The notes beneath the pieces were generated by a model, which saw nothing but the letters and a program-made list of their open reading frames with translations, made no database searches and was not told the origin of the DNA. From Gammaproteobacteria bacterium (GTDB lineage Bacteria > Pseudomonadota > Gammaproteobacteria > Chromatiales > Chromatiaceae), in assembly GCA_015767355.1 (NCBI GenBank), contig JADWMH010000017.1:1-17547 (forward strand): a stretch of DNA of 17,547 nucleotides, in the 5' to 3' direction. The position numbers and the translations under genes were made by a program. Positions 6,748 to 14,173 of the stretch are shown in pieces. The first letter of the stretch is position 1, and each line of letters starts with the position of its first letter.

Positions 6748-7775
6748 CGGCGAATGATCTGACTTCATCCACAAGCATGCAGCGGGGTCTCACTCTAATC
6801 GAAATCATGATCGCACTGGTTATCGGCTCCGTGCTGATCGCCGGCGCTGGAAAGATCTTCATCAGCAGTAAGAGGAACGTCGAGGCCCAATTAAACCTTC
6901 AACAGATTCAGGAGAATGCACGCTATGCACTCGATCTGATAAGCCGTGATCTGCGCCGCGCCGGTTATTTCGGCGGCTTGAAAAATATCACCGCAGTCGA
7001 AGGCACAGCCGCTCCGCTGGAAGCGGATGGAAAATGTCCACTTGGCAACGCATGGGGACGCATGCTTGCCCGCCCGCTGTTCGGACTCAATGATACGAAT
7101 GGTGAATATGCGTGCATCCCGGACAGCGATTATCTGCGCGGCGATATTGTTGTAACGCGCTATGCCCACCCTGCTGCTGTGACGGGCCCATTGTCGGACA
7201 AGCAGTTGTATCTGCGCTCAAACTCCTCCGCAGGCGCATTGTTCACTGGTTCCGAAAGCGACAGCAACCAGGTTGCAGAACCCTCTATCGTGCAGAAAAT
7301 CACCGCACGCGCCTACTATATTCGCCCCTCGACCACTCTCTGTCCCGACGGAAGCGTGCCGCCGGCTCTGTGGCGTGAAACTCTTGACAGCAACGGCCGT
7401 CCTGCCGCTGAAGAGCTGGTAACGGGAGTCGAACAGCTGCAGCTTCAGTATGGAGTCATCGACTTCGATCCTGATGATGATATGAGTAGTTATGGCGTCT
7501 CCTATCGCTACCTGGATGCTGACAGTGTGACTGGTTCTGAATGGGATGCGCCATTTGCTTCTGCATCAGAGTGGAGAGAATGGGCGGAGTTGACCTCGAA
7601 CAGCGCCGTTCACTCTACGGTTCTCCTTGCAAGAGTATGGCTGCTGCTGCGCGCCGCCTGCACCGAACCGTTGCTCACCAATCGCCGCACCTATGCCATG
7701 GGCAGTCATCATTACGCCGTTGACGACCATTTTCGGCGTCAATTGTACTCCACCACAGTGCAGCTGAGGAATTGA
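6744..7775 (+). CDS. pilW: Type IV pilus minor pilin PilW
   Basis: PilW is a larger minor pilin that helps build the assembly-priming tip complex. The product has 343 residues. The short leader ends in MQRG and is followed by LTLIEIMIALVIGSVLIAG, with Glu20 at +5 of the mature protein. Next comes the family-typical ARYALDLISRDLRRAGYFGG. The C-terminus ends in LYSTTVQLRN, as in the PilW family. The start GTG at 6744 overlaps the pilV stop as GTGA. ATG 6777 (MQRGLTLIE) is an alternative that would leave a very short leader. The product is exported and processed by the prepilin peptidase, presumably encoded elsewhere. pilX follows 16 bases later. Confidence 0.9.
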   Translation: MTANDLTSSTSMQRGLTLIEIMIALVIGSVLIAGAGKIFISSKRNVEAQLNLQQIQENARYALDLISRDLRRAGYFGGLKNITAVEGTAAPLEADGKCPLGNAWGRMLARPLFGLNDTNGEYACIPDSDYLRGDIVVTRYAHPAAVTGPLSDKQLYLRSNSSAGALFTGSESDSNQVAEPSIVQKITARAYYIRPSTTLCPDGSVPPALWRETLDSNGRPAAEELVTGVEQLQLQYGVIDFDPDDDMSSYGVSYRYLDADSVTGSEWDAPFASASEWREWAELTSNSAVHSTVLLARVWLLLRAACTEPLLTNRRTYAMGSHHYAVDDHFRRQLYSTTVQLRN

Positions 7776-7791
7776 AGAGGAGATAAAGCGG

Positions 7792-8334
7792 ATGAAAAAT
7801 TCACACCAGCCGTTTCATCAAAACCAACAGGGAGCGGCGCTCGCCATTGCTCTGATCTTATTACTGGTGATTGCACTGCTCGGCGCCCTGTCGCTGAATA
7901 CCTCGTTTCTTGAGTCGCTGATGGCGAGCAACAGCCAGTTCCACAACAGGGCGCTGCATGACGCCGAGTATCTGCTGCGCATCGCTGAAAAAGATGTCTC
8001 GAGTGTTGTCGCCAGTGGATCCACGCTGCAGAACCACTATCATCAAATTGGAGAGAGTGGAATAGACCCATCCTCAATTGACTGGCCCGGATGGAAGGAC
8101 GGCTCAGCTTCAAAAATCGTCACACAAGATGGCATCAATGGCGCCTACACCATCGAATATCTCGGCCCGGTCTATGAGAGCAGCGGCGACAATATCGCTG
8201 AGGACGAACAACCTGAAATGAACAACAGAGTCTCCTACTACCTGTTCCGCATCTCGGCCTTTGCTATTGCCGGAAAGGGAAGCAGACGCATCGTTCAATC
8301 TCTCTACCGGACGCTGGAGGGAATATCGCCATAA
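7792..8334 (+). CDS. pilX: Type IV pilus minor pilin PilX
   Basis: The 180-residue product has a prepilin-like N-terminus, QNQQG followed by AALAIALILLLVIALLGALS, and matches the PilX N-terminal family. As in other PilX proteins the +5 position is not Glu (here Ile), which fits a special position at the pilus tip. The conserved RALHDAEYLLRIAE helix follows. No cysteine is present in the whole protein, whereas many PilX proteins carry a disulfide. The ribosome binding site GAGGAG lies 9 bases before the ATG. The stop is followed by a 91-base gap holding a dispersed repeat before pilY1. Confidence 0.85.
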   Translation: MKNSHQPFHQNQQGAALAIALILLLVIALLGALSLNTSFLESLMASNSQFHNRALHDAEYLLRIAEKDVSSVVASGSTLQNHYHQIGESGIDPSSIDWPGWKDGSASKIVTQDGINGAYTIEYLGPVYESSGDNIAEDEQPEMNNRVSYYLFRISAFAIAGKGSRRIVQSLYRTLEGISP

Positions 8335-8348
8335 CGATATATTTGAGC

Positions 8349-8378
8349 ATAGGATGTGTTGAGGAACGAAGTGCATCA
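8349..8378 (+). repeat. Dispersed 30-nt repeat, copy 2 (pilX–pilY1 gap)
   Basis: Positions 8349-8378 match the reverse complement of 2120-2149 at 28 of 30 bases (two transitions). It begins ATAGGATGTGTTGAGGAACG. Here it lies inside the pilin operon, 14 bases beyond the pilX stop and 59 bases before pilY1. Confidence 0.8.
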
Positions 8379-8437
8379 GCATTTAACGGGCTTATTGAGA
8401 AATTACATCACAATATCGAAAGTGAATGGAAAGCATC

Positions 8438-10717
8438 ATGAAAAACGGACTTCATAGATCTACAAAAGCTGTCATCATCAACATGGCTACGCTCATGACA
8501 GGACATATCTACGCCGACACAGTAGTGGATCCGGCTACCCAGCCAATCTGGAATATCGCGCCGCTGGAACTCACGAACTATGATCTGCGCATCAATTCTG
8601 GCGCCAGCGCCTATCAGGTGTGGCATGAAAATATCGCCTGGTCCGGAGATCTGCGGGAATGGATCATCGACGCAAGCGGAAAGAAATCACCTGGAAAATG
8701 GAGCACCGGGGGAAGATACAATGAACTGGAGAAGCTTGCGTCGCTCTCCTCACCCTACTGGCGGCAGCGGCAGATCATCACTCTCGATGGCAATGGTGAG
8801 CAAATCGCCTTTCAGTGGAATCTGCTAAGTCCCGGGCAGCAATCGGCAATCACTGCCAACCCGCTTGGGCCGGCTTCCCCATACAACGGTGAAGATATCG
8901 TGGATTTCATTCGCGGCGACCGCTCAGGGGAGCTTCCTGACGGCATCTATCGCATCCGCCTCCATGCCATCGGCGACATGCTGCACTCGACGCCAATCCA
9001 TACCGGTGCACCTGACGACAATTCCGTAACTGATGCAGCTTATGAACCCTTCAGAAGCGCCAACAAGGATCGCGGCGAGCGTATTTATGTCGGCGCCAAT
9101 GACGGCATGCTGCATGTATTCGATGCGGATGATGGCACACTCGTCTACTCCTACCTCCCCTCCGTACTCATTCCAAAGTTGAATCGTCTGGCGCAGCCCG
9201 GTTACACACATGGCTATTATGTCGACGGTGGGTTGTCGAGCAGTGATGCAAAAGTTGGAGGGAGCTGGAAAAGCCTGCTGGTCGGCAGCTTGGGTGCTGG
9301 AGGGAAAGCACTGTTTCTGCTGGATATCAGCAGTGCGGAATTGAATAGCCGGACCGTGGTATGGGAACTCTCCGACCATGACGACGTTGGCTATATTCAC
9401 GCTGCGCCTCTCATCATCCGGCTCCCTCCCGGTGCAGCTTCCGAGCCTGTTGTGATCAGTGGTAACGGCTACCTCTCAGCCAGCAACGAAGCTAAACTGC
9501 TGCTGATTTCACTGCAGGACCCCCCTGTCGTCACGGCAATCCCTGCAGGCAGCGGCAATCGCGGTCTTTCGGCGCCTGCAGTTGTCACAGCTGCTGGAAT
9601 TGCCTATGCAGGAGATCTCAATGGCAATCTGTGGAAATTTGACCTGGCATCACTGGAACCGCCGCGCATACCACTCTTCAGCGCCGGCAGCGCACATCCG
9701 ATAACCACCCGTCCGCAGGTCGCGCGCCACCCCGACGGCGGATACATGATCTACTTCGGCACTGGCAGCCTGCTGAGCGGGGCCGATGCTGCAGATGCAA
9801 CCCCACAATACGTGTTTGGAATCCGTGATAAAACCCCTGCCGTGGCTGTTACCGAGGCCGCCACGGTCAAGCAAGCAGATCTCAACAGAACAACGCTTAG
9901 CGAAGTCACAATCGTCGACGTGGATGGTCAGACTGTTACGCTGCGCATCGCAGAGACCACGGGTAGTGGCGCCTCGGGCTGGGTTGCGGCCTTCCCGCCC
10001 GCTCACGCATCTGAACGTGTTGTCGATCAAACGGTGCTGCGCTCCGGACGTGTGCAGTTCGTCTCTGCATGGATTGACGAAGACGGTGCAACCATCAGGC
10101 ATGCCTACAATGAATTAAACTGGCTCGACGGTGGAGCACCCCCGGTTGTCATCTCCGATTTTGACAACAGCGGCGCGCTTGATGATGGAGACCTCTACAG
10201 GGTTGATGCAGAGGATGACCGCTATCCGGTTGGCGAGCAACTCAGCGGCTATGATCTCTTCTCACGCCCTGTTATTGCAAGCATTTCGAATGGTCAAAAT
10301 GCAGTCTACCTCAATGCGATCAACTACAGTTGTGTGCTCAACTGCGATCAGGGGTTTGCCGGATTTTTCTCCGATTTTTCAGAGAAGACCGGAGAGTTGA
10401 TCAAGGATCTTGATGACAATGACTGCATCTCCTCAACCTACGAAAACACTCAAGTGACAGCTGTCACCCTGACGGACAGCCCTGAATGCAAGGTCATCGA
10501 AAATGCAATCGCAGCTGAATCCTCTGATTTCGAACTCGAAGAATTTCTCTTCTATTATGAGGAGTACAAACACGAGCGTGGTAAACCACCTCTGATGAGT
10601 GGCGAAGAGAGACCGGATGGTGATGACGATGCATCCAACGCCCCCTATGAACTGATTCCGCACCTTGACAAAAAATACTCTGAGGCGCGCCAGTCATGGG
10701 TTGACCTGGAGCAATAG
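8438..10717 (+). CDS. pilY1: PilY1-like type IV pilus tip protein (short form)
   Basis: PilY1 proteins sit at the pilus tip and govern pilus stability, adhesion and surface sensing. The 759-residue product has a signal peptide ending in GHIYA|D. A pre-propeller region of about 130 residues contains DFIRGDRSGE (RGD at 159-161). A beta-propeller follows, with YVGANDGMLHVFDADDGT and LLVGSLGAGGKALFLLDIS, which are hallmarks of the PilY1 C-terminal domain. An EF-hand-like calcium loop, D-x-D-x-S-G-x-L-D-x-x-D, lies at about 574-585. The acidic tail has several cysteines and ends in the family-typical ARQSW. PilY1 is usually over 1000 residues with an N-terminal von Willebrand A-like part. That part is absent here, although the start and signal peptide look natural. 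ATG 8438 is preferred to ATG 8426 because it gives the better signal peptide. Confidence 0.88.
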   Translation: MKNGLHRSTKAVIINMATLMTGHIYADTVVDPATQPIWNIAPLELTNYDLRINSGASAYQVWHENIAWSGDLREWIIDASGKKSPGKWSTGGRYNELEKLASLSSPYWRQRQIITLDGNGEQIAFQWNLLSPGQQSAITANPLGPASPYNGEDIVDFIRGDRSGELPDGIYRIRLHAIGDMLHSTPIHTGAPDDNSVTDAAYEPFRSANKDRGERIYVGANDGMLHVFDADDGTLVYSYLPSVLIPKLNRLAQPGYTHGYYVDGGLSSSDAKVGGSWKSLLVGSLGAGGKALFLLDISSAELNSRTVVWELSDHDDVGYIHAAPLIIRLPPGAASEPVVISGNGYLSASNEAKLLLISLQDPPVVTAIPAGSGNRGLSAPAVVTAAGIAYAGDLNGNLWKFDLASLEPPRIPLFSAGSAHPITTRPQVARHPDGGYMIYFGTGSLLSGADAADATPQYVFGIRDKTPAVAVTEAATVKQADLNRTTLSEVTIVDVDGQTVTLRIAETTGSGASGWVAAFPPAHASERVVDQTVLRSGRVQFVSAWIDEDGATIRHAYNELNWLDGGAPPVVISDFDNSGALDDGDLYRVDAEDDRYPVGEQLSGYDLFSRPVIASISNGQNAVYLNAINYSCVLNCDQGFAGFFSDFSEKTGELIKDLDDNDCISSTYENTQVTAVTLTDSPECKVIENAIAAESSDFELEEFLFYYEEYKHERGKPPLMSGEERPDGDDDASNAPYELIPHLDKKYSEARQSWVDLEQ

Positions 10718-10776
10718 GGAAGTTTTCCCTTCCCCCGAACCCCCATCCCATGGACTTATTCAGAGGTTCCATAGCC

Positions 10777-11190
10777 ATGTACAAGGCACACACTACTCTC
10801 GCTGGTTTCACACTGATCGAACTACTCATCACTATCGCCATTGTGGCGATCCTCTCCACCCTCGCCTACCCTAGCTATCAATCATTCATCACCAAGGCAA
10901 GACGCGGCGAAGCCGTCAGAGAGCTGCAAGATCTTGCCGCAGGCATGGAGCGCTATTACGCAAATAATGACTCTTCATACAAGGATGCCACACCGACACG
11001 CATCACCGGATCACCTCATACTGAACATGGCTATTACAGCCTGGCCGTAACATTGTCGAACAGCAATCAAAGCTACACCTTAACTGCGACGGCAACCGGC
11101 TCCCAGGCCAATGACAGCAGCTGTCCATCCTTCACGCTGACATCAACCGGCAAGAAGGGCCCGGCAGCAACGGTTGATCAATGCTGGTGA
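10777..11190 (+). CDS. pilE: Type IV pilin PilE-type minor pilin
   Basis: The 137-residue product starts MYKAHTTLAG and is cut before FTLIELLITIAIVAILSTLAYPSY, a textbook class III prepilin signal with Glu15 at +5. The family pattern ARRGEAVRELQDLAAGMERYY follows the hydrophobic helix. Cys116 and Cys136 near the C-terminus would form the D-region disulfide loop (the protein ends DQCW). PilE closes the pilVWXY1E set of minor pilins that initiate pilus assembly. I prefer ATG 10777, with AGAGG upstream, over ATG 10750, which has no ribosome binding site. The gap after pilY1 is 59 bases. It is a minor pilin by context; whether it could be the major pilin cannot be excluded from this window. Confidence 0.88.
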   Translation: MYKAHTTLAGFTLIELLITIAIVAILSTLAYPSYQSFITKARRGEAVRELQDLAAGMERYYANNDSSYKDATPTRITGSPHTEHGYYSLAVTLSNSNQSYTLTATATGSQANDSSCPSFTLTSTGKKGPAATVDQCW

Positions 11191-11257
11191 GAGTTTTTCA
11201 TCGTTTTCCGAGGCCATGTGCAGAGATTATTATCACCCTACACTCTGATTATGAATG

Positions 11258-11330
11258 TTTAACCACAGATAAACACGGATGCTCACAGATATTCTTACAT
11301 CTTTTTATCTGTGTGCATCTGTGGTTAAAA
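11258..11330. repeat. Palindromic AACCACAGAT repeat between pilE and acnA
   Basis: The left arm begins TTTAACCACAGATAAACACG at 11258 and reaches 11291. The right arm 11305-11330 is its approximate inverse, ending CATCTGTGGTTAAAA. The outer 12-13 bases pair almost perfectly. This is the known AACCACAGATGAACACAGAT type of dispersed intergenic element. It lies beyond the pilE stop and may serve as a loose transcription end for the pilin operon. No T-tract terminator is seen otherwise in the 219 bases before acnA. Confidence 0.8.
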
Positions 11331-11361
11331 CAGGCAAAAGAGGCGGATTTCAGGCGCTCTA

Positions 11362-11370
11362 TGGTATAGT
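11362..11370 (+). promoter_or_regulatory. Extended -10 promoter element of acnA
   Basis: TGGTATAGT holds a TGn extension in front of TATAGT (11365-11370). No convincing -35 box lies 16-18 bases upstream, as is common for extended -10 promoters. A start near 11377 would give a leader of about 33 bases before the preferred acnA ATG. Confidence 0.45.
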
Positions 11371-11409
11371 CTCACCCTGCAAATTCCTCTACTGATGCCA
11401 AATATCCCT

Positions 11410-14067
11410 ATGAATAGCTTCAATGCAAAATCCACGCTCGATGTTGCGGGCAACCACTACGAAATCTACAGAATTGACACCGTTGCAGGCAGTGAGAAAC
11501 TCCCCTTCTCACTGAAAATCCTGCTGGAAAATCTGCTGCGCCATGAAGATGGTGTGACCATCGAAAAAGGCGACATCGAGGCCATCGCCAACTGGGATCC
11601 GGCTGCCGAGCCATCCACCGAGATCCAGTACCGCCCTGCGCGCGTTCTGATGCAGGATTTTACCGGCGTTCCCGCCGTTGTCGATCTGGCTGCAATGCGT
11701 GACGCCATGAAGGCACTGGGCGGCGACCCGGAAAAGATCAACCCGCTGCAGCCGGCCGAACTGGTGATCGACCACTCTGTGCAGGTGGACTACTTCGGCA
11801 ATGGCGATGCCTTTGCAAAAAATGCCGAACTGGAGTTCTCGCGCAACAAAGAGCGCTACCAGTTTCTGAAGTGGGGACAGCAGGCATTCTCCAACTTCAA
11901 GGTAGTGCCGCCGGACACCGGCATCGTGCACCAGGTGAACGTGGAGTTCCTCGCGCGCGTGGTGATGGGCCAGGAGAATGACGGCGTACTACAGGCCTAT
12001 CCCGACACACTCGTCGGCACAGACTCCCACACCACCATGGTCAACGGCCTCGGCGTACTCGGCTGGGGCGTCGGCGGTATCGAGGCGGAAGCTTCGATGC
12101 TGGGACAGCCCGTCTCGATGCTGATTCCCAGCGCCGTTGGTTTCAAACTGACAGGCGAACTGCCTGAAGGTACAACGGCTACCGACCTGGTTTTGACTAT
12201 CGTGGAGACGCTGCGCAAACATGGCGTGGTCGGAAAATTTGTCGAGTTCTATGGCCCTGCGGTCAGCACCCTGCCGATGGGGGATCGCGCTACAATCGCC
12301 AACATGGCGCCGGAATATGGCGCCACCTGCGGACTCTTCCCGATTGATGATGAAACGCTCAGCTATCTGCGCCTGAGCGGGCGTTCTGATGAACAGATCG
12401 CCCTGGTGGAAGCCTATGCGAAAGCCCAGGGAATGTTTCACACTGAGGAGACTCCCGAGGCGACCTACTCGGAAACCCTGGAGCTGGACATCTCAACCAT
12501 CGTGCCATCGATGGCCGGTCCCAAACGTCCGCAGGATCGTGTACTGCTCTCTGAAAGCAAGCAGGAGTTTGCCAAAGCACTGGCTGCTTTCAAAGAGGAG
12601 CGCAATATCAGCAGCAAGGCGATCACTACCACCATTGATGGTGAAGAGGTCGAACTGGACGATGGCTCGGTCGTCATTGCCGCCATCACCTCCTGCACCA
12701 ACACTTCCAACCCCTCGGTCATGCTGGGCGCCGGACTGGTTGCCAAAAAAGCCGTCGAGAGAGGCCTCAGCGTCAAACCCTGGGTGAAGACCTCTCTCGG
12801 TCCAGGCTCCATGGTGGTGACCGAATATCTGGAAAAATCGGGGTTGATGGATTCACTCAAGCAGTTGGGCTTCTATAATGTCGGCTACGGCTGCACCGTC
12901 TGCATCGGCAACTCCGGCCCGCTGCCGGAGCCTGTCTCCAGGGCAATTGCCGAGGGCGATCTCAGCGTTGCCTCGGTCATATCCGGCAACCGCAACTTCG
13001 AGGGCCGCGTGCATGCCGAGGTGCGCATGAGCTACCTGGCCTCACCGCCACTGGTCGTCGCCTATGCAATTGCCGGACGCATGGATATCGATCCCTACAA
13101 TGAACCGCTGGCCGAAGATGCCGATGGCAATCCGGTCTATCTGAAAGATATCTGGCCAACCCGGCAGGAGGTCAACGACGCTGTCGCTGCAAACCTGGAT
13201 CGCGACTCTTTCATCGGCGCCTATGCCGGCATCTATGACGGCGATGAGCGCTGGCAGGGACTCGATGCGCCTGCCGAGCAGGTCTTCGAATGGGACGAAG
13301 ACTCCACCTACATCCGCAATCCGCCCTACTTCACCGGTATGAGCAAAGAGATCGACGATGTCACCGATATCAGCGGCGCACGCTGCCTGGCGCTGCTGGG
13401 CGACTCCATTACCACCGATCATATCTCTCCGGCCGGAGCGATCAAGGCGGATGCACCGGCAGGTCAATATCTGCAGCAGCATGGCGTCGACCCCAAAGAC
13501 TTCAACTCTTATGGCTCGCGCCGCGGCAACCACGAAGTGATGATGCGAGGAACCTTCGCGAATATCCGCCTGCGCAACCAACTGGCCCCGGGAACCGAGG
13601 GCAGCGTCACCCGGCACCAGCCAACGGGTGAACAGATGTCCATCTATGACGGCGCCATGCGCTACATCGATGATGGAGTAGCGGCGATCGTGATTGCAGG
13701 CAAGGAGTACGGCTCCGGTTCATCCCGCGACTGGGCGGCAAAAGGCCCCAAACTGCTCGGCGTACAGACTGTCATCGCCGAGAGCTACGAGCGCATTCAC
13801 CGCACCAACCTGGTCTGCATGGGCATACTGCCGCTGCAGTTCATGGATGGCGAGAGCGCCGCAAGCCATGGGCTGGACGGTACCGAGAGCTATGACATCA
13901 GCGGTCTCGGCGATGGTTCGGCCAAAAAAGTGACGGTATCGGCTACCGCAGCCGATGGCAGCAGTAAATCGTTCACTGTCAAGGTGCGCATCGACACGCC
14001 GAATGAGGTCGAGTATTACCAGCACGGCGGCATCCTGCACTATGTTCTGAGAAAACTGGCCGCATAA
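11410..14067 (+). CDS. acnA: Aconitate hydratase AcnA
   Basis: Aconitase converts citrate to isocitrate in the citric acid and glyoxylate cycles. The product is 885 residues from the preferred ATG at 11410 (MNSFNAKSTL) or 890 from ATG 11395. Neither has a clear ribosome binding site, but AcnA proteins normally begin near this point. The sequence shows the AcnA/IRP layout. LVGTDSHTTMVNGLGVLGWGVGG lies in the first half. Three [4Fe-4S] cysteines follow: Cys429 in SCTNTSNP, and Cys495 and Cys498 in GCTVCIGNSGPLP (numbered from 11410). The swivelling fourth domain contains the substrate-binding YGSGSSRDWAAKGP. Length and motifs favour AcnA over AcnB, which has a different domain order, and over AcnD, and no prp genes are adjacent. 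It follows the pilin operon but probably has its own promoter. It is convergent with the nhaC-like gene. Confidence 0.96.
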   Translation: MNSFNAKSTLDVAGNHYEIYRIDTVAGSEKLPFSLKILLENLLRHEDGVTIEKGDIEAIANWDPAAEPSTEIQYRPARVLMQDFTGVPAVVDLAAMRDAMKALGGDPEKINPLQPAELVIDHSVQVDYFGNGDAFAKNAELEFSRNKERYQFLKWGQQAFSNFKVVPPDTGIVHQVNVEFLARVVMGQENDGVLQAYPDTLVGTDSHTTMVNGLGVLGWGVGGIEAEASMLGQPVSMLIPSAVGFKLTGELPEGTTATDLVLTIVETLRKHGVVGKFVEFYGPAVSTLPMGDRATIANMAPEYGATCGLFPIDDETLSYLRLSGRSDEQIALVEAYAKAQGMFHTEETPEATYSETLELDISTIVPSMAGPKRPQDRVLLSESKQEFAKALAAFKEERNISSKAITTTIDGEEVELDDGSVVIAAITSCTNTSNPSVMLGAGLVAKKAVERGLSVKPWVKTSLGPGSMVVTEYLEKSGLMDSLKQLGFYNVGYGCTVCIGNSGPLPEPVSRAIAEGDLSVASVISGNRNFEGRVHAEVRMSYLASPPLVVAYAIAGRMDIDPYNEPLAEDADGNPVYLKDIWPTRQEVNDAVAANLDRDSFIGAYAGIYDGDERWQGLDAPAEQVFEWDEDSTYIRNPPYFTGMSKEIDDVTDISGARCLALLGDSITTDHISPAGAIKADAPAGQYLQQHGVDPKDFNSYGSRRGNHEVMMRGTFANIRLRNQLAPGTEGSVTRHQPTGEQMSIYDGAMRYIDDGVAAIVIAGKEYGSGSSRDWAAKGPKLLGVQTVIAESYERIHRTNLVCMGILPLQFMDGESAASHGLDGTESYDISGLGDGSAKKVTVSATAADGSSKSFTVKVRIDTPNEVEYYQHGGILHYVLRKLAA

Positions 14068-14077
14068 ACCAATCACT

Positions 14078-14138
14078 CCCCTCTCACTCCGGGGCAATCC
14101 ATTCCCCTCTTCTTCCGGGAGAGGGGTAGGGTGAGGGA
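14078..14138. repeat. GC-rich hairpin repeat between convergent acnA and nhaC
   Basis: CCCCTCTC (14078-14085) and CCCCTCT (14104-14110) can each pair with GAGAGGGG/AGAGGGG ending at 14126, so two alternative stems are possible. The right half, read on the minus strand as CCCTCACCCTACCCCTCTCC, belongs to a common bacterial intergenic repeat type. Placed in a 106-base convergent gap, it may end transcription from both sides. No T-run is visible, so this is inference. Confidence 0.65.
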
Positions 14139-14173
14139 TTTAGACCGAGGGGCTTATCGTGTTCCCCTGGCGT

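Noticed and set aside
13042..13617. A 191-codon open frame on the minus strand inside acnA
   Set aside because: acnA is intact in its own frame through this region; the frame has no family resemblance.
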